Shown in pieces: positions 46,516 through 56,443 of a stretch of 64,000 bases of DNA (position 1 is the first letter of the stretch; every line of letters begins with the position of its first letter). The DNA comes from Actinomyces sp. oral taxon 171 str. F0337. GTDB taxonomy: Bacteria; Actinomycetota; Actinomycetes; Actinomycetales; Actinomycetaceae. Where the stretch lies: positions 2,914,001 through 2,978,000 of the forward strand of contig NZ_CP040005.1 in NCBI RefSeq assembly GCF_005696555.1. Direction: 5' to 3'. Under the pieces are notes generated by a model that saw only the letters and a program-made list of their open reading frames with translations, did not search any database and was not told where the DNA came from. The translations under genes were made by a program, and so were the position numbers.

Positions 46516-47373
46516 ATGAGTGCGTCCCTACGACCTGCTGCGCCCGCGGGGGCGAGGCAGCCTGCAACCGACCCCGGCCAGGCGGCGCTGGAGCAGCGCC
46601 CCGTAACGCAAGGCCGTCACGCCCACCTGGAACCCAACGGCTCCAGTGAGCGCGTGGAGCGGATTGCGCTGTCGGGGTGTTGGGAGTGGCCTGGTTCTCG
46701 TCCTGGGCGTCGCAGGGGTGTGGCTGGGCTGGTGGCGGTGTGCGTGCTGGCGCTGGGGGTGGCGGCCTGCTCGGTGAAGGACACCAAGGCCGAGGCCAGC
46801 GCCAGCGCGAGTGCCAGCGCGTCGGCTGCTGTGGCCCGGGCTGAGAAGGGCATCGCCGACGCCAACGCCTCAGCGACCGCCTCCCGAGAAGCCGCCCTGA
46901 CCCCCGAGCTGCGCGCCAAGCGCGACGCCGCCCTGGCCGAACCCGCACCCACCAAGCCCAAGCAGATGAACGAGGACACCCCCGAAGGCGCAGCCGCCAG
47001 CGTCGGCTACTTCCTCGACCTCTACCGCTACGCCTTCATGACCGGCAACACCACCGAGCTCGCCGCCATGAGCGAAGACCGCTGCAAATTCTGCCAGTCA
47101 ACCATCGACGATGCCAATGACATCCACAGCAAAGGAGGCTGGGCAGACAAGTGGGATCAGGAAATTGTCGACATAACTTTCTACGAGAAGCTCGAAGGTT
47201 ATGACTACAACAGAATCAAGGTCATCGTCAACTACGGAAAAATGACTTCATACTACGGAGACGGCCAAAATCCGAGTACCTCCGAACCTTCTGAGGGAAA
47301 AGTCGTGAACATCGCGGCCCGCTATAGCGAAAACCGATGGCTAATCGGCAACGTGGAGGTGGAAGACAAGTGA
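46516..47373 (+). CDS. DUF6318-type lipoprotein
   Basis: A 285-residue protein. Only from about residue 70 does it look like a lipoprotein: VAGLVAVCVLALGVAACS, followed by a Ser/Ala repeat and a helical stretch. The DUF6318 domain is EGAAASVGYFLDLYRYAFMTGNTTELAAMSEDRCKFCQSTIDD and onward. The first 65 residues are unlike a signal peptide, so the real start may be internal, for example a GTG near 46655; ATG 46516 was chosen because of GAGGAGG in front. The 3' part (from about 47085) turns AT-rich. It overlaps the PKD-protein gene by 4 nt. Confidence 0.75.
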   Translation: MSASLRPAAPAGARQPATDPGQAALEQRPVTQGRHAHLEPNGSSERVERIALSGCWEWPGSRPGRRRGVAGLVAVCVLALGVAACSVKDTKAEASASASASASAAVARAEKGIADANASATASREAALTPELRAKRDAALAEPAPTKPKQMNEDTPEGAAASVGYFLDLYRYAFMTGNTTELAAMSEDRCKFCQSTIDDANDIHSKGGWADKWDQEIVDITFYEKLEGYDYNRIKVIVNYGKMTSYYGDGQNPSTSEPSEGKVVNIAARYSENRWLIGNVEVEDK

Positions 47374-48209
47374 ATACAAGGCGGCGAGTTACTACAGTCG
47401 CTGTTGCGTCGATTTTATTTCTTTTCATCTCCTCTGCGAGGGCAGCCCAGGACACTGCGCCTCCACCACAGACAGAAATCGACTCTAGAAATGTGGGAAA
47501 TGGAAGTGAATTCTACGGTGAGGTGACTGAAACAATTCCTCAGGAGGGGTCTCCAGATTCTGGTGAGCCTCCGTCTCAGGAGCATCCGGCCGTGACGGCC
47601 TCGGACCCGTCAATGTGGGATCAGCAGCCCCACCACGAGTGCTCAGCCAAGAACAACGGCAATGAGTCGCCAGACTACGCGTGCCGCCTGCTGGCGCCCA
47701 ACCGCCCCACCCAGCCCGCCGAGCCCACCGGCGGCAGCACCCCCCGCACGATCACGATCACCACCCGCCAGGCCGCCACCCTCATCGCCTCCGGCTCAGG
47801 CATCACCCGCCAGCCCCCAGGACCACAGGTCGTCATCTCCAAGGCCTTCATCGTCTACACCGACCCCACCCCCCGACACCAGACCACCACCATCCTGAAC
47901 ACCCCCATCGAGGTGGAGTTCACCCCCGTCTCCTACACCTGGACCTGGGGAGACGGCACCACCACAACCACCACCGACCCCGGCCACCCCTACCCCAACC
48001 AGACCGTCACCCACCACTACCAGCACACCGCCACCGGCGTCACCACCACATTGACCACCACCTGGACCACCCGCTACCGCCCCCAAGGCGAGAGCCAGTG
48101 GCGCACCATCGACGGCACCATCACCACCACCGAGACCTCCACCCCCTACGACCTCGTCCGCATCATCACCTACCTCACCGACGACGCCGAACAAGCCCAA
48201 GGCCACTAA
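47370..48209 (+). CDS. Exported PKD-domain-like protein
   Basis: A 279-residue protein with a signal peptide (RVTTVAVASILFLFISSARA, cleavage near 25). A Pro/Glu/Ser-rich region follows, then a PKD-like beta domain with SYTWTWGDGTTTTT...VTHHYQHTATGVTTTLTTTW. GTG 47370 overlaps the preceding stop (GTGA) and follows GGAGGTGG. The 5' 230 bp are AT-rich, while the C-terminal half is extremely C-rich and G-poor on the coding strand because of Thr/His/Pro. It appears to be a partner of the DUF6318 lipoprotein. No enzymatic motif is seen. Confidence 0.78.
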   Translation: MNTRRRVTTVAVASILFLFISSARAAQDTAPPPQTEIDSRNVGNGSEFYGEVTETIPQEGSPDSGEPPSQEHPAVTASDPSMWDQQPHHECSAKNNGNESPDYACRLLAPNRPTQPAEPTGGSTPRTITITTRQAATLIASGSGITRQPPGPQVVISKAFIVYTDPTPRHQTTTILNTPIEVEFTPVSYTWTWGDGTTTTTTDPGHPYPNQTVTHHYQHTATGVTTTLTTTWTTRYRPQGESQWRTIDGTITTTETSTPYDLVRIITYLTDDAEQAQGH

Positions 48210-48380
48210 ACCCCCACGCACCCCACTACACACGCGGCCGGAGGGCAAGACTGTCCACATTCGCACCCCTGCTCCACGCACAAGATACGAACGCACAAGT
48301 CAGGGTGCAGGCGATCGGAGAACGGCATCTCACCGAACCTCGAATGACGCCCTGAACCTTCCAGTCCTAACGACGCACCT

Positions 48381-51300
48381 TCATTCAGTCGCCTTACCCT
48401 CAGCCTGCAGAGGCTCTGAGGCGAGTACAGAGGCGAGGTCCGCGAAGTACGGATACTGCGCCCACGCAGCGCGGTCACCGATGACGTAAAGACGGCGCTT
48501 CGCTCGGCTTGCAGCGACATTGACAAGGTTGACGGTCGACGAGGCCCAGGCCTTTGCTCCAGGAGCACCCGGATCGCCGCCCAGAACGAGGAAGACCACA
48601 TCCGCCTCCCGGCCCTGGGCGGTATGGATTGTGCCGCCGCGCAACCCGGGATATCTCCCCCTGAGGGACCCCAGCGCGTTGGCCACCACCCGGAACGGCG
48701 AAATGGCGATGATCTGCGACATGGCGACGCCTTGATCCTGGAGCTGCTCAATCTGATTGCGCAGCTCCTCGATCTGGTTGTCTTGAAGATGCGTACCAGG
48801 GGTTCTCGCAGGAACGTCGATCCACTGGCTCGGTAAAATCTTCTGCTCATGAGGCCCGTCAAAGAGATCGGGGTGCTCGGGATCATCCAGGCGACGCTGG
48901 ACACCGCTCACCATCATGCTCCCGTAGGCGATCTCATTGCACAGTCTGAACATCGGATCGTCGCATCGGCGATGCACTGTCAGTGGTGCGCTCACCCACA
49001 TGGGCTTCTCTCCGTGATACAGAGTGGTCCCATAGCGTGAAACGCGGTCAGCGAGAGTCTGGACCGAGGCGAGCGGCGGAATCCAAACCGGTGAGACACC
49101 GAACGCAGCAGCGATGTCGTACTGGGCTTTGCGCGGCATCGTCACTACCGGCTGCAACTGCAACGGGTCACCAACGGCAACAACCCGCCGGGAGCGCCAG
49201 ATCCCTCCGACGGCGTACTGCGGGCAGGCCTGTCCGGCCTCGTCAATGAGCAGCCATCCGAGAGAATCGGCACCAAGACCGGCGAACATGCGCCCAAAGG
49301 AGGCGAAGGTGGTCGAAACCATCGGCACAACCAGGAAGAAGGTCTGCCACGCTGCACGTATCTTTTCCGGCTCCAGGTTACGCGGGTAGGCACCGGCAAC
49401 CACCTCAATGGCCGCACGTAACCCCTTCACCATGTCCCCAGCCGCATTGGCCAGAAAATCCTCATGCAGGCGCAGCGCTGCCAGGAACAGGTCGGACCGA
49501 GCTGCATCGAGCTCGGCGTCGAGCCACGGGGCATACTTCTCGCGGTCTTCTCTGCCCCGCTCCTCCTCCGGGTACCCACGCCCGTAGCGCTCGCGGTCCT
49601 CAGCGACTTGCCGGTGTAGATCAGCTACTTCCTGTGAGAGGTGCTTACGTCGATTCTCGACGCTTACCAGCTCGCCAGAGATGTACCGCGCTCGCTCGTC
49701 GAGGGACTGTGCATGCTGACGCACCTGCTGCAAGTTCTGCTCCGCTGTCCGCAGCTGCTCCTCGAGTGGCTCCAACCGTTCCCTCCACTCGCGAACAGCT
49801 CGCCCCATGGTGAAGAACGTCTCGAGCACCCCGGGCCTGGCCTCCACGTGCCGGTTCCGTATGCTGCTGGCCTCGGAGTACTCCGCCTGTGCACGCTCGA
49901 CGACATTCGCATACCTCTGCCTGTCATCCGCAGCCTCGGTGGCCTCCATCGTGAGGCGCTGAGCCTGCGCAGCGAGCTCCGGTTCCTCCCTAAGGGCATC
50001 CTTGAGACGTTCTCTTCGACACTGAGCCGCCTCCCGCTGAGCGAGGAGCTCGTCGACACGCCGCTCGGCCCGACGGAAGTCCTCTCGCGCCTGAGGCCAG
50101 CTCTTATATGGCATCTTTCCGTCACGCCACTGATTCAGACGCGTCTGCATGCGCGGAGCCGTTCCCGGAATGGGTTTTTTGTCCCGCCCCGTGACGTCAA
50201 ACCAGAAGGCCGAGCGAAAGGCCCCCCGATTTCGCTTGTTGCCCAGTCGGGCCGCTACCAGCCCCCAGGCCCTGTGCTCCTTGCCACCCACATCTGAATC
50301 CATCAGAGTCGCGGAGGCGATGTCAGCAAAATAGTCGGCGTCTTCCCGCCATTTGCCATCGATTGCACCAAGAGAGGGAATCTCAACACTGATGTTCTCA
50401 ACGGCGGCGTTGTTCGCTGAAGCGACGACCATCTCGAATCCGGTGAGTTTCGATTGAAGCTGACGAACCTCACGTCGATAGCCATCACCTGACTGCCAGC
50501 AGTGCGTGGTCGCGGTGAAGGCGTCGTCAGGGCTTTCCAATTCGGCGAGGCGCTGCGCACGTTTGACGACATTACCGGCGAGGATGTCGCGCAACATCGT
50601 CGTCTTTCCGGTGCCAGGAGGCCCGTTGACCCCCATCAGACCACCCGCATCAGCCAGATCTTCCAAGGCCTGGTTGACGGCGAATTGCTGACGCAGTGCC
50701 AGGCTGTGTTCAGGGTTGGAAGGCCAGCGACCTTTCGGCAGCCTGTCGACTCGGACTCCTGCGTCGGCAACGGCGTTGTCCCGGATAACGTCCGCCCGCT
50801 GCCCCGCAGGAAGATCAGCGTCGGCGGTCAGGTACTCAGACAATGCCTGCGGGCATTCCCCATTGGACAGCCCTCTCGTGACGGTTGCGAGATCGTCAAG
50901 GAAGAAGCTGTTGAGAAAGTCGATGTCCGCGCCCGTATCGTCGGCACGACGGCTGGAGACGGCAACTGACGAGATGATGATGCGTTCACTGGCCAGTTTA
51001 GGGACTCCGGCGACCCTAGAGACCTTGTGGGCGATACGCAACAGCTCGTGCAGCGAGTCCGCATCCTGAGGAGGAGGTTTTTCCGCATCAGCCGCCTCAC
51101 GTCGGTCTCCCTCGAAGGAATCCACCTCTTTCGTGAACTCTTCTGCAGCCTGGGAGAATCCACCACCCCAGTGCGGACTTGGCACTTCACGGGTGCTCCG
51201 GATCCGGGCAACGGCCCACAACGCCGAGGAAAGGGTTGCAGAGTCCACCATGAGCGCACCACGTTCGTCGAGCATGACCGCCGCGCAGGCGCTGAGTCCA

Positions 51301-51611
51301 GCCGTACGTTCATCGTAGGCATCCCGATCCTCTGCGAAGACATCGTGCAGGTCCTGATAGATGTCCTCGAGGTCGTACACACCGAGGTAGACGGTGTGCT
51401 GCCATTTCATAGGCGTTCCGTTCACCGGCGCTGGTGGACGCAACGCTTCCCACGGCAAGGGCAACTGAGGCTGCCAGTCGATAACCTGGCGGTCCTTCGG
51501 ACGCGTCGATGGCTTGGTCAGCTCAGGCACCTTTTGTGGACTGAACAGCTCCAGCATCCACCAGTACTGCAGGGTCTGTTGACGAGTCTCAGAGGAAGCA
51601 TTCAATCCCAT
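48381..51611 (-). CDS. UPF1-like superfamily 1 helicase, 1076 residues
   Basis: Large SF1 helicase of the AAA_11/AAA_12 type. An N-terminal module of about 300 residues without recognised motif begins TRQQTLQYWWMLELFSPQKVPEL. Motif I is GPPGTGKTT (330-338). A long charged insertion with coiled coils (about 480-700) comes before motif II LLIDEAGQA, motif III VVAVGDPLQLQPVV, motif V TIHTAQGREADVVFLVLGG and motif VI NVAASRAKRRLYVIGD. This layout occurs in stand-alone helicases of defence islands and in RNA/DNA-handling proteins. No nuclease, PLD or kinase motif was found in the chain, and no partner gene is adjacent. A CAGAAT hexamer lies 6 nt before ATG 51611. Confidence 0.9.
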   Translation of the reverse strand: MGLNASSETRQQTLQYWWMLELFSPQKVPELTKPSTRPKDRQVIDWQPQLPLPWEALRPPAPVNGTPMKWQHTVYLGVYDLEDIYQDLHDVFAEDRDAYDERTAGLSACAAVMLDERGALMVDSATLSSALWAVARIRSTREVPSPHWGGGFSQAAEEFTKEVDSFEGDRREAADAEKPPPQDADSLHELLRIAHKVSRVAGVPKLASERIIISSVAVSSRRADDTGADIDFLNSFFLDDLATVTRGLSNGECPQALSEYLTADADLPAGQRADVIRDNAVADAGVRVDRLPKGRWPSNPEHSLALRQQFAVNQALEDLADAGGLMGVNGPPGTGKTTMLRDILAGNVVKRAQRLAELESPDDAFTATTHCWQSGDGYRREVRQLQSKLTGFEMVVASANNAAVENISVEIPSLGAIDGKWREDADYFADIASATLMDSDVGGKEHRAWGLVAARLGNKRNRGAFRSAFWFDVTGRDKKPIPGTAPRMQTRLNQWRDGKMPYKSWPQAREDFRRAERRVDELLAQREAAQCRRERLKDALREEPELAAQAQRLTMEATEAADDRQRYANVVERAQAEYSEASSIRNRHVEARPGVLETFFTMGRAVREWRERLEPLEEQLRTAEQNLQQVRQHAQSLDERARYISGELVSVENRRKHLSQEVADLHRQVAEDRERYGRGYPEEERGREDREKYAPWLDAELDAARSDLFLAALRLHEDFLANAAGDMVKGLRAAIEVVAGAYPRNLEPEKIRAAWQTFFLVVPMVSTTFASFGRMFAGLGADSLGWLLIDEAGQACPQYAVGGIWRSRRVVAVGDPLQLQPVVTMPRKAQYDIAAAFGVSPVWIPPLASVQTLADRVSRYGTTLYHGEKPMWVSAPLTVHRRCDDPMFRLCNEIAYGSMMVSGVQRRLDDPEHPDLFDGPHEQKILPSQWIDVPARTPGTHLQDNQIEELRNQIEQLQDQGVAMSQIIAISPFRVVANALGSLRGRYPGLRGGTIHTAQGREADVVFLVLGGDPGAPGAKAWASSTVNLVNVAASRAKRRLYVIGDRAAWAQYPYFADLASVLASEPLQAEGKATE

Positions 51612-51755
51612 GGAAGGATTCTGCCAGGTCGAGGCGGTTCGTGCGGATGATTTACACGGGATACTTCTAGCAAAGAGGGATCGCCTTGCTCGGCCCCGGA
51701 CACCGCCGGAGGCCAGTCAGACGCCGGCGCCCACCAGTGGTGCACACTGTGCCCC

Positions 51756-54653
51756 ATGGCAGACGGGACCGCACGCGACCTCAGCGGGCTTCTGGAGTCC
51801 ATCGGCGGGCGCGACGGCAGGCTCGTCCACCTCCAGCGCACCCCGGCCCGCCCTGGCCGCCACGCCGACTGGCCCGAGTGGGCGGACCCCGACCTCGTGG
51901 CCGCCTACCGCCGCATCGGCGTCGAGCACCCCTGGACGCACCAGGTCGCCGCCGCGAGCTCCGCCCACGCCGGCCACCACACGGTCCTGGCCACCGGCAC
52001 CGGCTCGGGCAAATCGCTGGCCGCCTGGCTGCCGGCACTCTCCGACGTCCTAGCGGCCCAGTCCCCCGGCGCCGACTCGCGCATCTCCGCCCACGGCCGG
52101 CGCCCCACCACCCTCTACCTCTCCCCCACCAAGGCGCTCGCCGCCGACCAGGCCGCCGCCCTGGCCCGGCTCATCGGCGAGCTCGAGGCCGTTCAGCGCG
52201 AGGCCGGCACTCCCACGGGCTCCCTGCGCACGGTGCGCGCCGGCACCTGCGACGGCGACACTCCCCTGCCCGAGCGCGACTGGGTGCGCGCCCACGCCGA
52301 CATCGTCCTGACCAACCCCGACTTCCTTCACTTCTCGCTGCTGCCGGGCCACGAGCGCTGGAGCCGTCTCCTGCGGGGACTGAGCTACATCGTCATCGAC
52401 GAGTGCCACGCCTACCGCGGGATCCTGGGGGCGCACGTCGCCCTCGTGCTGCGTCGCCTCCTGCGGCTCGTGTCACGCCTGCGCCCGCACGGCCCGCAGC
52501 CGGTCGTCCTGTGCGCCTCGGCGACGGCCGCCGAGCCCGCCCTCACCGCGGCCCGCCTCATCGGCGCCGAGCCCGACGACGTCGTGGCCGTCACCGACGA
52601 CGCCGCACCCGCCGGGGAGCGCACCCTGGCCCTGTGGCAGCCCGCCCTGCGCGACCCCTGGGTGCTACCGGCCCCCGGCGAGGGCAGTCCGGCGCCCGAG
52701 GACTCCCCAAGCCCCGACGTATCCCGGCCCACACGCGCCGCCGACAGCGACAGCGACAGCCTCCCAGCCCCCAGCGCCACGTTGACCCCACAGCACGTGT
52801 CGGGAACAGATGCCCCACCGAAGGCCAGCACCGACGCCATCGCCTCCGCCGCCCATGGCCGGCCTCCGGTCACGAGTGGCGTCACCCCACCCGGCAGCGC
52901 CGAACCGGACTCGGGCGATCCTGGTGAGGATCCCTCGGAGCGGCGCAGCGCCGTCGTCGAGGCCGCCGAGCTGCTCGTGGACCTGCTGAGCGTGGGCGCC
53001 CGGGCGCTGGTGTTCGTGCGCTCGCGTCGTTCGGCGGAGGTCGTGGCCGAGCGGGCCCGCCACACGCTGGGGCTCTCGCTGCCCGAGCTCGTCGGCACAG
53101 TGTCGGCCTACCGCGGCGGCTACCTGCCCGAGGAGCGCCGGGCCCTGGAGGCCGACCTGCGTTCGGGCCGGCTGCGGGCCCTGGCCACCACCAACGCCCT
53201 GGAGCTGGGCATCGACGTCACCGGGCTGGACGCGGTCCTCATCGCCGGCTGGCCGGGCACGCGCGTCTCGCTGGGGCAGCAGGCGGGCCGGGCCGGACGC
53301 GCCGGTGGCCGCGGCCTCGCCGTCCTCATCGCCTCCGACAACCCGCTGGACGCCTACCTGGTGCACCACCCCGAGGCGGTCTTCGCCGCCCCGGAGGCCA
53401 CGGTCTTCGACCCGGCCAACCCCTACGTGCTCGCGCCCCACCTGTGCGCCGCCGCCTCCGAGGCGCCCTTGCGGGCCTCGGACCTGGCCCTGTTCGGCCT
53501 GGCCGACGACGCCCTGCTGCGCGAGCTGGAGGGGCGGGGCGCGCTGCGGCGTCGGCCCACGGGCTGGTTCTGGAACGTCAACCTGCCCGGGCGGCCCCAG
53601 GACCTGACCTCCCTGCGCGGCGACGGCCCGCCCGAGGTGCCGGTGGTGGAGGCCGACACGGGCGTCGTCATCGGCACGGTCGACGGCGCGGCCGCCGACT
53701 CCACCGTCCACGAGGGCGCGGTCTACGTCCATCAGGGGCGCGTCTACGTGGTCGAGGAGCTGGCCGACGACGTCGCCCTCGTGCGGCAGAAGGCGGCGGT
53801 CGGCTACCGCACGCGGGCCCGGTCGCGCTCGAGCGTGCGCATCATCGCCGAGCGCGAGCAGCAGGTCTGGGGCCGGCCGGTTCAGACGGTTCCGGACGAC
53901 TGCCATGAGCCGTCGGCGCGCGAGCCCGCAGAGCAGGCCGGCTCCGGCGCCGGTCCTGATCCGGCCGGTGACGGACAGGCCGAATCAGCCCCCGGCAACG
54001 GGCACGAGCCCCCGGGCACGGCGGCGATCACCTGGTCCTTCGGTTCGGTGGAGGTCACCAGTCAGGTGACCGGCTACCAGCGGATGGCGCTGCCGGGAGG
54101 GGAGGTCGTCTCCCAGCACGCTTTGGAGATGGACGAGCACGTGCTGCCCACCGCCGCCGTGTGGTGGACAATCCCGCAGGAGGTCTGTGAGGCGGCGGGC
54201 CTGGAGCCCGCCGACCTGACCGGGGCCCTGCACGCGGCCGAGCACGCGAGCATCGGAATGCTGCCGCTGCTGGCCACCTGCGACCGCTGGGACATCGGCG
54301 GGCTGTCAACGGCGATGCACCCGCAGACGGGGGCGCCCACGGTCTTCGTCCATGACGGGCACGCCGGCGGGGCGGGCTTCGCCGAGCGCGGCTACCGGGC
54401 CGGGCGCGAGTGGCTGGAGGCGACGTTGGCCGTCATCGAGGGCTGCGGCTGTGCGAGCGGCTGCCCCTCGTGCGTGCAGTCGCCCAAGTGCGGCAACAAC
54501 AACGAGCCCCTGGACAAGGCCGGTGCCGCGGTCCTGCTGCGGCTCCTGCTCGAGGCGGCGCCGACGGCGTCCCCCGAGCCCTCCGGCGTCGAGGCCGGCA
54601 CCGGGGCCGCCGGCGAGCCGAACGCCGTCGACGCGGCGGGCTTCGGCGGCTGA
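51756..54653 (+). CDS. MrfA/YprA-family DEAD/DEAH helicase with DUF1998
   Basis: A 965-residue SF2 helicase. Motif I ATGTGSGKS (80-87 region), motif II DECH, SAT-type motif LCASATAAEP, motif VI GRAGRAGG, then a C-terminal DUF1998-like domain with CGCASGCPSCVQSPKCGNNN, the four-cysteine metal site of MrfA. Bacillus MrfA unwinds DNA in mitomycin-crosslink repair, and a similar DNA-repair role is likely. A low-complexity insertion of about 100 residues (roughly 300-395, Pro/Ser/Asp-rich) splits the two RecA domains. The ATG at 51756 fits the family start. Confidence 0.92.
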   Translation: MADGTARDLSGLLESIGGRDGRLVHLQRTPARPGRHADWPEWADPDLVAAYRRIGVEHPWTHQVAAASSAHAGHHTVLATGTGSGKSLAAWLPALSDVLAAQSPGADSRISAHGRRPTTLYLSPTKALAADQAAALARLIGELEAVQREAGTPTGSLRTVRAGTCDGDTPLPERDWVRAHADIVLTNPDFLHFSLLPGHERWSRLLRGLSYIVIDECHAYRGILGAHVALVLRRLLRLVSRLRPHGPQPVVLCASATAAEPALTAARLIGAEPDDVVAVTDDAAPAGERTLALWQPALRDPWVLPAPGEGSPAPEDSPSPDVSRPTRAADSDSDSLPAPSATLTPQHVSGTDAPPKASTDAIASAAHGRPPVTSGVTPPGSAEPDSGDPGEDPSERRSAVVEAAELLVDLLSVGARALVFVRSRRSAEVVAERARHTLGLSLPELVGTVSAYRGGYLPEERRALEADLRSGRLRALATTNALELGIDVTGLDAVLIAGWPGTRVSLGQQAGRAGRAGGRGLAVLIASDNPLDAYLVHHPEAVFAAPEATVFDPANPYVLAPHLCAAASEAPLRASDLALFGLADDALLRELEGRGALRRRPTGWFWNVNLPGRPQDLTSLRGDGPPEVPVVEADTGVVIGTVDGAAADSTVHEGAVYVHQGRVYVVEELADDVALVRQKAAVGYRTRARSRSSVRIIAEREQQVWGRPVQTVPDDCHEPSAREPAEQAGSGAGPDPAGDGQAESAPGNGHEPPGTAAITWSFGSVEVTSQVTGYQRMALPGGEVVSQHALEMDEHVLPTAAVWWTIPQEVCEAAGLEPADLTGALHAAEHASIGMLPLLATCDRWDIGGLSTAMHPQTGAPTVFVHDGHAGGAGFAERGYRAGREWLEATLAVIEGCGCASGCPSCVQSPKCGNNNEPLDKAGAAVLLRLLLEAAPTASPEPSGVEAGTGAAGEPNAVDAAGFGG

Positions 54654-54697
54654 GGATCGCCGCACCGGGCACTGGCCCTCACGTTACGTGAGGCTGA

Positions 54698-54703
54698 TAT
54701 GTT
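54698..54703 (+). promoter_or_regulatory. Leaderless promoter -10 (TATGTT)
   Basis: TATGTT ends 6 nt before ATG 54710 of the first ABC exporter gene; no Shine-Dalgarno sequence intervenes. Confidence 0.5.
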
Positions 54704-54709
54704 CCCGGC

Positions 54710-56443
54710 ATGCTCCCTCGACTACTGCGCACGTACTTGCACCCCTATACGGGGCTGCTGGTGTGCGTCCTGGTGCTTCAGTTCGCTGAGGTGATGGCCT
54801 CCCTGTATCTCCCCACCCTCAACGCCGACATCATCGACAAGGGTGTGGCCACCGGGGACACCGGCTACATCTGGCGAATGGGCGCGTTCATGCTGGGGGT
54901 CAGCCTGGCCCAGGGCGTGTGCACGGTGCTGGCGACCTACCTGGCGGCGCGCGCGGCGATGAGCATGGGCCGGGACCTGCGCGGCGAGGTCTTCGACCGG
55001 GTCAGCGGCTTCTCGGAGCGGGAGATCTCCGCCTTCGGGGCGGGTTCGCTCATCACCCGCAACACCAACGATGTCCAGCAGGTCCAGATGCTGGTGATGA
55101 TGAGCGCCACGATGCTGGTGACGGCGCCGTTCATGGCGCTGGGCGGCATCTTCATGGCGGTCACGCGCGCCCCGGGCCTGTCGTGGCTGATCGGGGTGTC
55201 GGTTCCGATCCTGCTCGTGGCGGTGGGGCTCATCGTGGGCCGCATGCTGCCCCTGTTCCGCTCCTACCAGGACAGGCTCGACGCCATCAACCGGGTGATG
55301 CGCGAGCAGCTCACCGGTATCCGGGTCATCCGCGCCTTCGTGCGCGAGGGGGCCGAGACCGAGCGTTTCGAGGGCGCCAACACCGATATCGCCCGGGTCG
55401 GCGAGCGCGTGGGTCAGCTCTTCGTCCTGCTGTTCCCGCTGGTGATGCTGGTGCTGGATGTCACGATCGTGGGTGTCATCTGGTTCGGCGGCCACCAGGT
55501 CGGCGACGGCGACGTGGAGGTCGGCACCCTCATCGCCTTCATGTCCTATCTCATGCAGATCCTCATGGGCATCGTCATGGCGAGCTTCATGACGATCATG
55601 ATCCCGCGCGCCGCCGTGTGCGCCGAGCGCATCAGCGAGGTGCTGGCGACGCCGCCGACCATCACCTCCTCCCCCGACGCCGTCGATACCTTCCCGACTC
55701 CCGGGACGGTCGAGATGCGGGACGTCACCTTCGTCTACCCCGACGCCGACGCCCGCGTCCTGGCGGAGGTGAGCTTCACGGTCCAGCCCGGGACGACGAC
55801 GGCGATCGTCGGCTCGACGGCGTCGGGCAAGTCCACGGTGGTGCGGCTGCTGGCCCGGCTGCTGGAGGCCAGCAGCGGGCAGGTGCTCATCGGCGGCACC
55901 GACGTGCGTCAGGCCGACCCCGAGGCGCTGTGGTCGCAGATGGGGCTCGTGCCTCAGCAGCCCTTCCTGTTCGCCGGGACCGTGGCCTCCAACCTGCGCC
56001 TGGGGCGCGAGGAGGCCACCGACGACGAGCTGTGGGATGCCCTGGAGGTCGCCCAGGCCAAGGACTTCGTCTCCAAGATGGACGGGGGCCTGGAGGCGGC
56101 CATCGCCCAGGGCGGCACGAATGTCTCGGGTGGTCAGCGTCAGCGCCTGGCCATCGCCCGGGCCCTGGTGTGCCGGCCCGACATCCTCATCTTCGACGAC
56201 TCCTTCTCGGCCCTGGATGTGTCCACCGACGCGCGGCTGCGCGAGGCCATGGGGCCGGCCACGGCCGGCATCACGAAGGTGATCGTGGCCCAGCGGGTCT
56301 CCACCATCACCGAGGCCGACCAGATCCTCGTCCTGGACGGCGGCCACCTGGTCGGCAGCGGCACGCACACCGAGCTGCTGGCCACCTGCGCCGTCTACCG
56401 CGAGATCGTCACCTCCCAGCTCGGGGCGGAGGCCGCAGCATGA
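54710..56443 (+). CDS. ABC exporter half-transporter, degenerate-site subunit
   Basis: A 577-residue fused TMD-NBD protein: six TM helices (about 15-300), then an ATPase with Walker A GSTASGKST (about 368), signature NVSGGQRQRLAIARAL and Walker B LIFDDSFSALD. The catalytic Glu after Walker B is replaced by Asp, while its signature is canonical. That is the pattern of one half of a heterodimeric exporter (TmrA/TM288 type). The gene overlaps its partner by 4 nt. Such pairs export drugs, lipids or peptides; the substrate is unknown. Confidence 0.94.
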   Translation: MLPRLLRTYLHPYTGLLVCVLVLQFAEVMASLYLPTLNADIIDKGVATGDTGYIWRMGAFMLGVSLAQGVCTVLATYLAARAAMSMGRDLRGEVFDRVSGFSEREISAFGAGSLITRNTNDVQQVQMLVMMSATMLVTAPFMALGGIFMAVTRAPGLSWLIGVSVPILLVAVGLIVGRMLPLFRSYQDRLDAINRVMREQLTGIRVIRAFVREGAETERFEGANTDIARVGERVGQLFVLLFPLVMLVLDVTIVGVIWFGGHQVGDGDVEVGTLIAFMSYLMQILMGIVMASFMTIMIPRAAVCAERISEVLATPPTITSSPDAVDTFPTPGTVEMRDVTFVYPDADARVLAEVSFTVQPGTTTAIVGSTASGKSTVVRLLARLLEASSGQVLIGGTDVRQADPEALWSQMGLVPQQPFLFAGTVASNLRLGREEATDDELWDALEVAQAKDFVSKMDGGLEAAIAQGGTNVSGGQRQRLAIARALVCRPDILIFDDSFSALDVSTDARLREAMGPATAGITKVIVAQRVSTITEADQILVLDGGHLVGSGTHTELLATCAVYREIVTSQLGAEAAA

